Assembly: GCF_026341035.1 (NCBI RefSeq)
Contig: NZ_JAPEOQ010000001.1
Location: 5,518,001-5,582,000, forward strand
Direction of reading: 5' to 3'
DNA: 64,000 nt
Source: Streptomyces sp. NBC_01016
GTDB lineage: Bacteria; Actinomycetota; Actinomycetes; Streptomycetales; Streptomycetaceae
Notes under the pieces: generated by a model
Databases searched by the model: none
What the model was told of the DNA's origin: nothing
Seen by the model: only the letters and a program-made list of their open reading frames with translations
Translations under genes and position numbers: made by a program
Shown: positions 9,904 to 18,812 of the stretch, in pieces
How positions within the stretch are numbered: the stretch's first letter is position 1
Layout of the letters: every line of letters starts with the position of its first letter

Positions 9904-9904
9904 G

Positions 9905-11233
9905 ATGTCCGGGAACCTGCGGCACGCCGCGCCGACGGACGTGCCGGACAAGGCGGTCACCGGGCCCGGCGCCGAACCGCGCCGAGCCGGCACGCCGAAA
10001 GCCGTCGGCGTCGCCTGGGGACTGCTGGTCCTCAACACGCTCGGCTCCACCGGAGCGGAGACCGTCATCCCGCTGCCGCGCTCCCTCGTCCAGATGGTCA
10101 CCATGGGCGCGCTGGTCGCCGCGTTCGCGCTGGCGCTCGCGGTCAATCTCCGGCTGCGCATCCGCGCCAGCGCCTACGTGCTCCTGCTCACCCTGCTCCT
10201 GGTGCCGAGTCTGATCTCCAGCCTGCACCTGGAGTCCGGCTTCGGTGCGCTGTTCCGCTGCGCCCGGTTCGCTCTGTTCGTCGCCACGCTGTGGCTGCTC
10301 AGCCGCTGGTGGGACGGAAGCCTGACGTTCGTCCGGCACCACATCCGGACCTACTCCGTGGTGCTCGGCACGGTGGCCGTCGGCCTGGTCGTCTCGCCGG
10401 GTGCGGCGATGCCGGACGTGTACGGCGGACGTCTCGTCGGCGCGTTGTGGCCGCTCACGCCGCCGCAGATCGGGCAGTACTCCGCGGTGATCATTGGGCT
10501 CACCGTGCTGCTCCTGGTGGGCCGCCGCACCGACCGGGCCAGTGCGGCGGTGGTCATCGTGCCGTCGTTCGTGCTGCTCGCGATGACCCACACCCGAACG
10601 GCCATGCTCGGCCTGGTCATCGGGCTGACGCTGGCGATCGGCTCGCTCTTCCTGACCAGCGCCGCCGCGCGCCGGTTCTTCGCCTGGGCGGTGCTGTGCG
10701 GCGTGGTGGCCGCGGTGGGCTTCGCCTCCGCGCTCCAGGCGTGGTTCCTGCGCGGACAGACCCAGGAGTACTTCACCAGCCTCACCGGTCGGGCCAAGGT
10801 CTGGGACGCCCTGCTGGCGGCGCCCCGGACGAAGTCGGAGCAGTTCTTCGGCGTGGGCCTGGGCGACAAGTCGTTCGGCGGGCTGCCGATCGACAACAGC
10901 TGGCTGGCCGCCTACCACGAGCAGGGACTGATGGGCGTCATCCTCGTTGCGGTGATCGTCCTCGTCCTCGGCGGCGTCGCGCTGCTTCGGCCGCCGTCGC
11001 TGCAGAGGGCCTGCGCGATCTTCCTCATCAGCTACTGCCTGATCGCGTCGTACACCGAGGCGGGCCTCGGCGACGCCTCGCCGTATCTGCTGCATCTGGC
11101 CCTGGCCGCCTCGCTGTTGGCGGCACCCACCGAGACCACGGAGCCGTCCTTGCCCGAAGCCCCTCGACTCTCGACACCCGCGGTACCCCGACGGCGCGTC
11201 CCGCGCTGGGCCCGCGGATCGGAGGTGAGCTGA
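9905..11233 (+). CDS. O-antigen ligase/polymerase-like membrane protein
   Basis: About 442 residues with around ten to twelve hydrophobic segments and a large central extracytoplasmic loop, the layout of the Wzy/WaaL family. The loop holds an Arg/Lys-rich stretch (SLTGRAKVWDALLA) and a GVGLGDKSF-like segment with D-N-S-W downstream, close to the family pattern in which a T-GR-W motif precedes G-G. It likely polymerises or ligates lipid-linked repeat units outside the membrane. ATG 9905 is chosen; GTG 9896 in the same frame is also possible, and neither has a strong ribosome site. It lies directly after the beta-helix lipoprotein gene and 2 bases before the next glycosyltransferase. Confidence 0.78.
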   Translation: MSGNLRHAAPTDVPDKAVTGPGAEPRRAGTPKAVGVAWGLLVLNTLGSTGAETVIPLPRSLVQMVTMGALVAAFALALAVNLRLRIRASAYVLLLTLLLVPSLISSLHLESGFGALFRCARFALFVATLWLLSRWWDGSLTFVRHHIRTYSVVLGTVAVGLVVSPGAAMPDVYGGRLVGALWPLTPPQIGQYSAVIIGLTVLLLVGRRTDRASAAVVIVPSFVLLAMTHTRTAMLGLVIGLTLAIGSLFLTSAAARRFFAWAVLCGVVAAVGFASALQAWFLRGQTQEYFTSLTGRAKVWDALLAAPRTKSEQFFGVGLGDKSFGGLPIDNSWLAAYHEQGLMGVILVAVIVLVLGGVALLRPPSLQRACAIFLISYCLIASYTEAGLGDASPYLLHLALAASLLAAPTETTEPSLPEAPRLSTPAVPRRRVPRWARGSEVS

Positions 11234-11235
11234 GC

Positions 11236-12420
11236 ATGCACATCCTCGTGGTGCACAACCGCTACTCCTCGGGACAGCCGAGCGGGGAGAACAGGGTCGT
11301 CGACTGGGAGGTGGACCTGCTGCGCTCGGCCGGCCACCGGGTCGAGGTGTTCGAGCGGCGCAGCGACGACATCGCCGCGATGCCCCTGCTCGAGAAGGCC
11401 GCGGTGCCGCTCCTCGTGCCGTGGAATCCGTCGGTCCGCAAGGAACTCGCCGCCCGGCTGCGCGCCTCGCGCCCCGACGTGGTCCACGTCCACAACGTCT
11501 TCCCGCTGCTGTCGCCCGCGGTCATCGCCGCCTGTGGCGACGCCGGGGTGCCCGTCGTCGCCACCCTGCACAACTACACGCAGGTCTGCCCGCCGGGCAC
11601 GCTGCAGCGGGACGGCCGGCCGTGCACCGAGTGCGTCGGCTCGACACCGCTGCCTGCCGTCCGGCACGGCTGCTATCGGGGCTCCCGCCTCGCGACGGTG
11701 CCGCTCGCGCTCAGCCTGTCGGTCAACCGGCGGCGGTGGTGGTCCGGCGTGCAGCGGTTCTTCTGCATCTCCGATGCGCAGCGCGACGTCCTGGTGAGGG
11801 CCGGAATGCCGGCCGAACGGCTGGCGCTGAAGCACAACTTCGTGCCGGACCCGGGTGTCTACCGAGTGGGCGAAGGCGAGCATCTGCTCTACCTCGGCCG
11901 CCTCGCGGAGGCCAAGGGCATACGGCTGCTCATGGCCGCGTGGGACGAGGTCGCGGCGAGCGGCGGGGTGGGTGTGCCGCTCGTGATCGCCGGGGCGGGG
12001 CCGCTGGAAGCAGAGGTGACCGCCTGGGCGGCGGGCCGGGACGACGTGCACTACGCCGGCCTGCTGGATCCGGCGGAGTGCCGGAAGGTCGTCGCGCGGT
12101 CGGTCGCCGTGGTGGCTCCCTCGACGTGGCTGGAGGCGTTCGGCCTGGTGGTCGTGGAGGCGATGGCGGCGGGGGTCCCGGCCGTCGCCGCCGGTCACGG
12201 CGCCTTCGTCGAACTCGTCGAGGAGGGGGCGACCGGGCTGCTGCACCGGCCGGACGAGCACACCTCGCTCGCGGCCTGCATCCGCCGGATCGCGGACGAC
12301 CCGGACCTGGGCCGGGAGATGGGCCAGGCGGCCAGGCGCCGTTACGAGAAGTACTTCAGCCCGGCCGTCGGCCTGGAGCACCTGGAAGAGGAGTACCGCA
12401 CCGCGATCGCGGGTCGGTAG
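11236..12420 (+). CDS. Glycosyltransferase family 4
   Basis: A 394-residue GT-B enzyme. The start at ATG 11236 gives MHILVVHNRYSSGQPSGENR, the usual N-terminus; the open frame upstream is only a shadow of the previous gene. The N-terminal acceptor domain has VHVHNVFPLLSPAV and a Cys-rich loop (QVCPPG, CTECVG, GCYRG) common in this subgroup. The C-terminal donor domain has LYLGRLAEAKG, VIAGAGPLE and the E-x7-E motif within EAFGLVVVEAMA. It transfers a sugar from a nucleotide donor to the growing lipid-linked unit on the cytoplasmic face. Donor sugar unknown. Confidence 0.9.
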   Translation: MHILVVHNRYSSGQPSGENRVVDWEVDLLRSAGHRVEVFERRSDDIAAMPLLEKAAVPLLVPWNPSVRKELAARLRASRPDVVHVHNVFPLLSPAVIAACGDAGVPVVATLHNYTQVCPPGTLQRDGRPCTECVGSTPLPAVRHGCYRGSRLATVPLALSLSVNRRRWWSGVQRFFCISDAQRDVLVRAGMPAERLALKHNFVPDPGVYRVGEGEHLLYLGRLAEAKGIRLLMAAWDEVAASGGVGVPLVIAGAGPLEAEVTAWAAGRDDVHYAGLLDPAECRKVVARSVAVVAPSTWLEAFGLVVVEAMAAGVPAVAAGHGAFVELVEEGATGLLHRPDEHTSLAACIRRIADDPDLGREMGQAARRRYEKYFSPAVGLEHLEEEYRTAIAGR

Positions 12421-12456
12421 CAGTCAATGGGGGACGGAAACAATGGGGGGCAGTAA

Positions 12457-13707
12457 ATGACACGATGCCGACTCTGCGGCTCGGAGACGCTGGCGAGCGT
12501 CGTCGATCTCGGGGCCACGCCACCGTGTGAGAGCTTTCTCGCCGCGGACCAACTGGACGTGGCGGAGCCCACGTTCCCGCTGCACCTGCGGGTCTGCACG
12601 GAGTGCTGGCTGGCGCAGATCCCGCCGCTGATCACGCCGGAGGAGACGTTCAAGGAGTACGCGTACTTCTCCTCCTTCTCGACGTCCTGGGTGGAGCACG
12701 CGCGCACCTTCGTCGCCGACGCCGCGGCACGGGTGGGACTGGACTCCGACGCCTTCGTGGTCGAGGTCGCGAGCAACGACGGGTATCTGCTGAAGCACGT
12801 GGTGGACCGGGGGATCCGCTGCCTGGGCATCGAGCCGTCGGTGAACGTCGGCGCCGTGGCGCGCGACGGAGGGGTGCCGACGCTCACGGAGTTCCTGAGC
12901 CCGGAGACCGGCTCGGCCGTCCGCGCCGAACACGGCCCGGCGAACCTGGTCGTGGCCAACAACGTGTACGCGCACATCCCCGACGTCGTCGGGTTCACGC
13001 AGGGCCTGCGCGCCCTGGTCGCGGATGACGGCTGGGTCTCCATCGAGGTGCAGCACCTGCTGACCCTGATCGAGGAGAACCAGTACGACACGATCTACCA
13101 CGAGCACTTCCAGTACTACACGGTCGCCTCCGCGATCCGGGCGCTCGCGAGCGGCGGACTCGCCCTCGTGGACGTCGAGTTGCTGCCCACCCACGGCGGC
13201 TCCATCCGGCTGTGGGCCCGGCCGGCCGAGGTGGCGGGCGCACGGAGTCAGTGGGTGATCGACGTGCTGGCCCGCGAGAAGGCCGCCGGACTCCAGGAGC
13301 TGTCCGGATACACCGAGTTCTCCGCCCGCGTGGCCAAGGTGCGCCGCGACCTCCTCAAGTTCCTCATCGAGGCGGCCGAGCAGGGCAAGACCGTCGTCGG
13401 CTACGGCGCGCCGGGCAAGGGCAACACGCTGCTCAACCACTGCGGCATCCGCCCCGACCTGCTCGCGTACACGGTCGACCGCAACCCCTACAAGCACGGC
13501 AGGTTCACGCCGGGCACCCGCATCCCGATCCTGTCGCCCGAGCAGATCGTCGTCGACAAGCCGGACTACGTCCTCGTCCTCCCGTGGAACCTGCGGGCCG
13601 AGCTGGTCGAGCAGCTGTCCTACGTGCACGACTGGGGCGGCCGGCTCGTCTTTCCCGTCCCGGAACTGAGCGTTGTCGAGGAGCCCACGAAAGAGGTAGC
13701 CGTATGA
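12457..13707 (+). CDS. SAM-dependent sugar C-methyltransferase
   Basis: A 416-residue protein with the three-part layout of NDP-hexose C-methyltransferases. An N-terminal zinc site (CRLCGS, then C at about 26 and CTECW) is followed by a class I methyltransferase domain (VVEVASNDGYLLK as motif I) and a C-terminal domain containing VVGYGAPGKGNTLLNHC. Known relatives (TylC3, NovU type) methylate carbon 3 or 5 of a 4-keto sugar nucleotide. It precedes a cytidylyltransferase-like gene with a 4-base overlap, so it probably acts on the branched or deoxy sugar of this polysaccharide. The 36-base gap before it includes a GGGGG ribosome site. Confidence 0.87.
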   Translation: MTRCRLCGSETLASVVDLGATPPCESFLAADQLDVAEPTFPLHLRVCTECWLAQIPPLITPEETFKEYAYFSSFSTSWVEHARTFVADAAARVGLDSDAFVVEVASNDGYLLKHVVDRGIRCLGIEPSVNVGAVARDGGVPTLTEFLSPETGSAVRAEHGPANLVVANNVYAHIPDVVGFTQGLRALVADDGWVSIEVQHLLTLIEENQYDTIYHEHFQYYTVASAIRALASGGLALVDVELLPTHGGSIRLWARPAEVAGARSQWVIDVLAREKAAGLQELSGYTEFSARVAKVRRDLLKFLIEAAEQGKTVVGYGAPGKGNTLLNHCGIRPDLLAYTVDRNPYKHGRFTPGTRIPILSPEQIVVDKPDYVLVLPWNLRAELVEQLSYVHDWGGRLVFPVPELSVVEEPTKEVAV

Positions 13708-14498
13708 AGGTCGTTCTGTTCTGCGGCGGCTACGGGATGCGGATGCGCAGCGGCGCCGCCGACGACGTGCCCAAGCCGATGGCGATGGTCGGCCCTCGCC
13801 CGCTGATCTGGCACGTCATGCGCTACTACGCGCATTACGGGCACAAGGAGTTCATCCTGTGCCTCGGCTACGGGGCGCACCACATCAAGAACTACTTCCT
13901 CAACTACGAGGAGACGACGTCCAACGACTTCGTGCTGCGCAAGGGGCACACGGAGCTGCTGTCGAACGACATCGCCGACTGGACGATCACGTTCGCGCAG
14001 ACCGGCATCGAGTCACCGATCGGTGAGCGGCTTCGCCGGGTGCGCCACCACCTGGACGGCGACGACATGTTCCTCGCCAACTACGCCGACGTGCTCACCG
14101 ACGCCCCGCTGCCCGAGATGATCGAGAACTTCGCGGTACGCGACGCGGGCGCGTCGATGATGGTGGTGCCGCCGCAGTCCTCGTTCCACTGCGTGGACCT
14201 GGGCGAGGACGGCCTGGTCGGCGGCATCACCGCGGTCAGCGACATGCCGCTGTGGGAGAACGGCGGCTACTTCGTGCTCCGCCAGGAGGTCTTCGACCAC
14301 ATACCGGAGAACGGGGACCTGGTCGCCGACGGCTGCGCCCAACTCGCCAAGCAGGGCCGCCTCGTGGCGCACCAGCACCGCGGCTTCTGGAAGCCGACCG
14401 ACACCGTGAAGGAGCGGGCCGCGCTCGACGACGGCTACGCGCGGGGCGAGCGCCCGTGGGCCATCTGGGAACGCGACGCCATGGGGGTGAGCGCGTGA
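13704..14498 (+). CDS. Sugar-1-phosphate nucleotidylyltransferase (RfbF/cytidylyltransferase-like)
   Basis: A 264-residue protein starting MKVVLFCGGYGMRMR at an ATG overlapping the previous stop. It aligns by eye to glucose-1-phosphate cytidylyltransferase: LIWHVMRYYAHYG, FILCLGYGAHHIKNYF, then ADWTITFAQTG, GERLRRVR and FLANYADVLTD. The activating loop GGxGTRL is altered to GGYGMRM, a frequent variation in actinobacterial homologues. The product would be a CDP- (or similar) activated sugar feeding the neighbouring C-methyltransferase and epimerase. The nucleotide preference cannot be confirmed from sequence. Confidence 0.82.
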   Translation: MKVVLFCGGYGMRMRSGAADDVPKPMAMVGPRPLIWHVMRYYAHYGHKEFILCLGYGAHHIKNYFLNYEETTSNDFVLRKGHTELLSNDIADWTITFAQTGIESPIGERLRRVRHHLDGDDMFLANYADVLTDAPLPEMIENFAVRDAGASMMVVPPQSSFHCVDLGEDGLVGGITAVSDMPLWENGGYFVLRQEVFDHIPENGDLVADGCAQLAKQGRLVAHQHRGFWKPTDTVKERAALDDGYARGERPWAIWERDAMGVSA

Positions 14499-15172
14499 TC
14501 GGATTCGGGGGCGGGCCCCTGGACCGGATCGTCGCGGTGGGCGCGCACTGCGACGACATCGCCATCGGAGCCGGCGGCACACTCCTCGCGCTGTGCCGCG
14601 CACGGCCCGGCATCCGCGTCGACGCGCTGGTGCTCTCCGGCGGCGGCAGCGAGCGCGAGCAGGAGGAGCAGGCCGCGCTCGCCGCCTTCTGCCCGGGCGC
14701 CGATCTGCGCCTGACCGTGCACAAGCTGCCGGACGGCCGACTGCCCGCCCACTGGGAAGAGGCCAAGGCCGCGGTCGAGGAACTGCGCCTGGGGACCGAC
14801 CCGGACCTCGTCCTGGCCCCGCGCAGCGACGACGCGCACCAGGACCACCGGGGCCTGGCGCAGCTGATACCCACCGCGTTCCGCGACCACCTCGTGCTCG
14901 GCTACGAGATCGTCAAGTGGGACGGCGATCTCGGCCGGATGACCGCGTACCAGCCGCTCACACCGGAGATCGCCGAACAGAAGGTGGGGCTGCTGCAGGA
15001 GCACTACCCCTCGCAGCGGCACCGGCCCTGGTACGACCGCGAGGCCTTCCTCGGCCTCGCCCGGATCCGCGGCATCGAATGCCACGAGCGCTACGCCGAG
15101 GCGTTCGCCGTCACCAAGCTCACGCTCGACCTGGGCGCCCCCACACCGGGCGCTCTCACTCTGGGGGATTGA
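14495..15172 (+). CDS. PIG-L family deacetylase
   Basis: A 225-residue LmbE/PIG-L protein. The GTG start at 14495 overlaps the previous stop. Zinc-binding motifs are visible: AHCDD near residue 17 (variant of AHPDD) and AHQDH near 113. The family removes N-acetyl groups from sugars such as GlcNAc-linked substrates. Within this operon it probably deacetylates an N-acetyl sugar, exposing an amine for later modification. Confidence 0.87.
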   Translation: MIGFGGGPLDRIVAVGAHCDDIAIGAGGTLLALCRARPGIRVDALVLSGGGSEREQEEQAALAAFCPGADLRLTVHKLPDGRLPAHWEEAKAAVEELRLGTDPDLVLAPRSDDAHQDHRGLAQLIPTAFRDHLVLGYEIVKWDGDLGRMTAYQPLTPEIAEQKVGLLQEHYPSQRHRPWYDREAFLGLARIRGIECHERYAEAFAVTKLTLDLGAPTPGALTLGD

Positions 15173-15175
15173 ACC

Positions 15176-16201
15176 TTGCGCGTACTACTGACCGGACACC
15201 AGGGCTACCTGGGCACCGTCATGGCCCCGGTCCTCAAGGACGCCGGACACGACGTCGTCGGCCTCGACTCCGGCCTGTTCGCCGACTGCGTCCTCGGCCC
15301 GGCACCCGACGACCCGTCGGGCCACCGGGTGGACCTGCGGGACGTCACCGCCGAACACGTGGCCGGGGTGGACGCCGTGATCCACCTGGCCGCGCTCTCG
15401 AACGACCCGCTGGGCTCGCTGGCACCCGAGCTCACCTACGACATCAACCACCACGCCTCCGTCCACCTGGCCCGCCTCGCCCGCGAGGCCGGAGTCAAGC
15501 GCTTCCTCTACGCGTCGACGTGCTCGGTGTACGGAGCCGCGGGCGGCGACGAACTCGTCGGCGAGGACGCCCCGTTGCGCCCCGTGACCCCCTACGCGGA
15601 GTCCAAGGTGCGGGTGGAGGACGACCTGCACGCGCTGGCCGACGACGACTTCACCCCGGTCTTCATGCGCAACGCCACCGCCTTCGGCTTCTCGCCCCGG
15701 CTGCGCGCCGACATCGTGCTGAACAACCTGGTCGGCCACGCGCTGCTGTCCGGCGAGGTGTTGGTGCTCTCCGACGGCACCCCGTGGCGCCCGCTGGTGC
15801 ACGCCGCCGACATCGCCCGCGCCTTCACCGCCGTGCTCACCGCGCCCCGCGAGGCGGTGCACGACCGGGCGTTCAACATCGGCAGCGAGACCAACAACGT
15901 CACCGTCGCCGAGATCGCCGAGCAGGTCGCCGAGGCGGTGTCCGGGTCGAAGGTGCGCATCACCGGGGAGAACGGCGCCGACCCGCGCTCCTACCGGGTC
16001 GACTTCGCCCGCTTCCGCGCCGCGATTCCCGGCTTCGACTGTGAGTGGAACGTGAAGCGGGGCGCACTCGAACTCTGCGACGCCTACCGGAACTTCGGGC
16101 TCACCAAGGACGACTTCGACCGCCGCTTCACCCGCCTCGCCGTGCTGCGTGCCGCGTCCGAGTCCGGCGCCGTGGACGACACCCTGCGGTGGCGCGGATG
16201 A
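15176..16201 (+). CDS. NAD-dependent epimerase/dehydratase (extended SDR)
   Basis: A 341-residue extended SDR. The start is a TTG at 15176, chosen because it places TGHQGYLG (the TGxxGxxG dinucleotide motif) immediately after the N-terminus. Catalytic residues are YAESK (Tyr-x3-Lys) with an upstream STCSVYG serine. It resembles nucleotide-sugar epimerases or reductases. It sits 3 bases after the deacetylase gene and its stop overlaps the next start, so it belongs to the sugar-nucleotide sub-operon (12457-17496). Confidence 0.88.
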   Translation: MRVLLTGHQGYLGTVMAPVLKDAGHDVVGLDSGLFADCVLGPAPDDPSGHRVDLRDVTAEHVAGVDAVIHLAALSNDPLGSLAPELTYDINHHASVHLARLAREAGVKRFLYASTCSVYGAAGGDELVGEDAPLRPVTPYAESKVRVEDDLHALADDDFTPVFMRNATAFGFSPRLRADIVLNNLVGHALLSGEVLVLSDGTPWRPLVHAADIARAFTAVLTAPREAVHDRAFNIGSETNNVTVAEIAEQVAEAVSGSKVRITGENGADPRSYRVDFARFRAAIPGFDCEWNVKRGALELCDAYRNFGLTKDDFDRRFTRLAVLRAASESGAVDDTLRWRG

Positions 16202-17496
16202 CCGCGGCCGACGCGGCGCCGCCGACCGCGCCGGGCGCCGAGATGTACGAGCTGGTGGAGCGGCTCTACCCGCTCTGCCGGAGCATCACGGGTGACGGCG
16301 TGCGCGCCACCCTGGACATCGTCGGCGAGTACATCCCGCTCCAGGTGCACGAGGTGCCGACCGGAACCCAGGTGCTCGACTGGACGGTGCCGCAGGAGTG
16401 GAACATCCGCGACGCGTACATCGCCGACAGCTCCGGCAACCGGGTCGTCGACTTCGCCGCGTCCAGCCTGCACGTACTCGGCTACAGCGTCCCGGTGTCG
16501 CAGACCCTGCCGCTGGCGGAGCTGCGCGAGCACCTGCACACCCTGCCGGATCACCCGAACTGGGTGCCGTACCGCACCAGTTACTACAAGCCGCAATGGG
16601 GTTTCTGTTTGGCGCAGGACACCCTGGACGCGATGCCCGACGGCGACTACGAGGTGTGCGTCGACTCCACGCTGGAGGACGGCCACCTCACCTACGCCGA
16701 GCACGTGGTCCCCGGGCAGGTCACCGACGAGGTGATCGTCTCCTGTCACGTCTGCCACCCGTCGCTGGCCAACGACAACCTGGCCGGCATCGCGGTGGCG
16801 ACGTTCCTGGCCCGGGCGCTGGCGGAGCAGACTCCGTACTACACCTACCGGTTCATCTTCGCGCCCGGCACCATCGGCGCGATCACCTGGCTCGCCCGCA
16901 ACAAGGAGCGGGTGGACCGGGTCAAGCACGGGCTCGTGCTCGCTTGTGCGGGGGACCGGGGCGGGCTCACGTACAAGCAGAGCAGGCGCGGCGACGCGGA
17001 GATCGACCGCGTGATGCGGCACGTGCTCGCCGACTCCGAACGCCCGCACCGGGTAACGGAGTTCACGCCGTACGGCTACGACGAGCGGCAGTACTGCTCG
17101 CCCGGGTTCAACCTCGGCGTGGGCTCGCTCACCAGGACCCCGTACGCCGGGTACCCCGAGTACCACACCTCGGCGGACAACCTGGACTTCGTCTCCCCGA
17201 AGGCGATGGCGGACACGCTCGACGTCTGCCGCGAGGCGTTCCACCTCCTGGACCGCAACCGGAGCTACCTCAACCTCAGCCCGTACGGCGAACCGCAGTT
17301 GGGCCGCCGCGGGCTGTACGGAGCGCTCGGCGGGCGCAGCGACACCCAGCAGGCGCAGCTGGCCATGCTCTGGGTGCTCAACCTCTCCGACGGTGAGCAC
17401 AGCCTGCTCGACGTCGCCGAGCGGTCCGGGCTGCCGTTCGACACCGTCGCCGCCGCGGCCGGTGCCCTGGGCGCCGCCGGACTGGTCAAGGCATGA
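16198..17496 (+). CDS. DUF4910 aminopeptidase-like protein with C-terminal winged helix
   Basis: A 432-residue protein starting at ATG 16198 (overlap with previous stop). The N-terminal part (MYELVERLYPLCRSITGDG) and the DWTVPQEWNIRDA motif are typical of DUF4910, an M28-aminopeptidase-like fold. Putative metal ligands are visible in SCHVCHPSLANDNLAG and later PEYHTSADN. The last ~70 residues resemble a small winged helix. Such genes recur in surface polysaccharide loci of many phyla, often next to PIG-L and cytidylyltransferase genes as here. The reaction is not established; an amide hydrolysis or transfer on an amino sugar is plausible. Confidence 0.8.
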   Translation: MTAADAAPPTAPGAEMYELVERLYPLCRSITGDGVRATLDIVGEYIPLQVHEVPTGTQVLDWTVPQEWNIRDAYIADSSGNRVVDFAASSLHVLGYSVPVSQTLPLAELREHLHTLPDHPNWVPYRTSYYKPQWGFCLAQDTLDAMPDGDYEVCVDSTLEDGHLTYAEHVVPGQVTDEVIVSCHVCHPSLANDNLAGIAVATFLARALAEQTPYYTYRFIFAPGTIGAITWLARNKERVDRVKHGLVLACAGDRGGLTYKQSRRGDAEIDRVMRHVLADSERPHRVTEFTPYGYDERQYCSPGFNLGVGSLTRTPYAGYPEYHTSADNLDFVSPKAMADTLDVCREAFHLLDRNRSYLNLSPYGEPQLGRRGLYGALGGRSDTQQAQLAMLWVLNLSDGEHSLLDVAERSGLPFDTVAAAAGALGAAGLVKA

Positions 17497-18812
17497 CTCC
17501 GATGACCACCAAGGGGGAGAAGATGGCGGCAACGGCGGCCCGAGCCGGGCAGGACCGGCCGAGCGCCAGGCGGGCCATCGTCGGACGGCTGTCCTGGGGA
17601 CTCGCCGACCAGGCCGCCTCCAGCATGTCGAACTTCCTGGTGGGGATGTACGTGGCCCGCTCGCTCGGGCTGTCCGCGTTCGGCGCGTTCAGCCTGGTCT
17701 GGGTGACCTACGGCGTGGTGCTCAACGTCTCCCGCGGGCTCGCCACCGACCCGCTCGTGGTGCGCTTCAGCGGCGTGCCGGAGGCGTCCTGGCGCGCGGC
17801 GACCGCACGCTCGACGGGTACCGCGCTCGGCGTCGGCGGTGCCATCGGCGTGGGGTCCGTAGTGGTCGGCCTTGCTCTCGGCGGCAGCGTGGGGGCCGCG
17901 TTCGTGGCACTCGGCGTGGTGCTGCCCGGGCTGCTGCTGCAGGACGCGTGGCGGTTCTCGTTCTTCGCCGCGGGCACCGGGCGGAAGGCGTTCGTCAACG
18001 ACGTGGTGTGGGGCGTCGCGCTCATCCCGGCCCTGGTGTTGGCGGCGCGCGCGGGCAGCGTGGCCGGCTTCGTGCTCGCCTGGGGCGGGGCGGCCGTGGT
18101 CGCCGGGGCGTACGGCTGCGTCCAGGCCGGCATCCTGCCCCGGCCCGCCCGGGCGCGCGCGTGGCTTCGCGAGCAGCGCGACCTCGGTTACCGGTACCTG
18201 CTCGAGAATGTCGGCGTCAGCGGCGCGAGCCTGCTGCGGGCGTACGGACTCGGCCTGATCGTCGCGGTCAGCGCGGTGGGCGTGGTCAGGGGCGCGGAGC
18301 TTCTGATGGGCCCGTTCCTCGCCGTGCTGATGGGCCTGTCGCTGGTCACCGTCCCCGAGGCGGCACGGGTGCTGCGACAGGCGCCGGACCGGCTGGCCAG
18401 GTTCTGTTTCCTGCTCGGCGGCGGGCTGGCCGCCGCCGCGCTGCTGTGGGGCGGGGCGCTGCTGCTGGTGCCCGACCATCTCGGCGAACACGTGCTCGGG
18501 GCCGTCTGGTACGGGTCCTCCGAGCTCATCATGCCGATCTCGCTCGGCGTCGCGGGCGCGGGCCTCGGCGTCGGCGCGGCAGCCGGGTTGCGCGCGCTCG
18601 CCGCGGCCCGGCGCAGCCTGCGCTGCCAAATCTTCGCCTCCGCCTGCTATGTCGGTGGCGGTCTCGGCGGAGCCGCGCTGGGCGGCACGACCGGCTCGGC
18701 CTGGGGCGTCGCCGCCGCGAACCTCGTCGCCTCGGCCGTGTGGTGGCTGCAACTGCGGTCAGCCCTGCGCGAGCGCCACCAGAACACCATCAGTGAAGTG
18801 AGGACCACATGA
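17493..18812 (+). CDS. Wzx-like polysaccharide flippase
   Basis: About 439 residues with some twelve hydrophobic segments, the pattern of the polysaccharide export (MOP) superfamily. The N-terminal SWGLADQAASSMSNFLVGMYVARSLG resembles Wzx proteins. It would flip lipid-linked repeat units across the membrane before polymerisation by the gene at 9905. ATG 17493 overlaps the previous stop. An in-frame ATG at 17523 follows an AAGGGGGAGA ribosome site with about 4 bases spacing and could be the real start, which would shorten the protein by ten residues. Confidence 0.83.
   Translation: MTPMTTKGEKMAATAARAGQDRPSARRAIVGRLSWGLADQAASSMSNFLVGMYVARSLGLSAFGAFSLVWVTYGVVLNVSRGLATDPLVVRFSGVPEASWRAATARSTGTALGVGGAIGVGSVVVGLALGGSVGAAFVALGVVLPGLLLQDAWRFSFFAAGTGRKAFVNDVVWGVALIPALVLAARAGSVAGFVLAWGGAAVVAGAYGCVQAGILPRPARARAWLREQRDLGYRYLLENVGVSGASLLRAYGLGLIVAVSAVGVVRGAELLMGPFLAVLMGLSLVTVPEAARVLRQAPDRLARFCFLLGGGLAAAALLWGGALLLVPDHLGEHVLGAVWYGSSELIMPISLGVAGAGLGVGAAAGLRALAAARRSLRCQIFASACYVGGGLGGAALGGTTGSAWGVAAANLVASAVWWLQLRSALRERHQNTISEVRTT

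Noticed and set aside
8389..10161. A 590-codon minus-strand frame opposite the beta-helix gene
   Set aside because: No recognisable motif, and the plus strand encodes a signal peptide and coherent beta-helix repeats.
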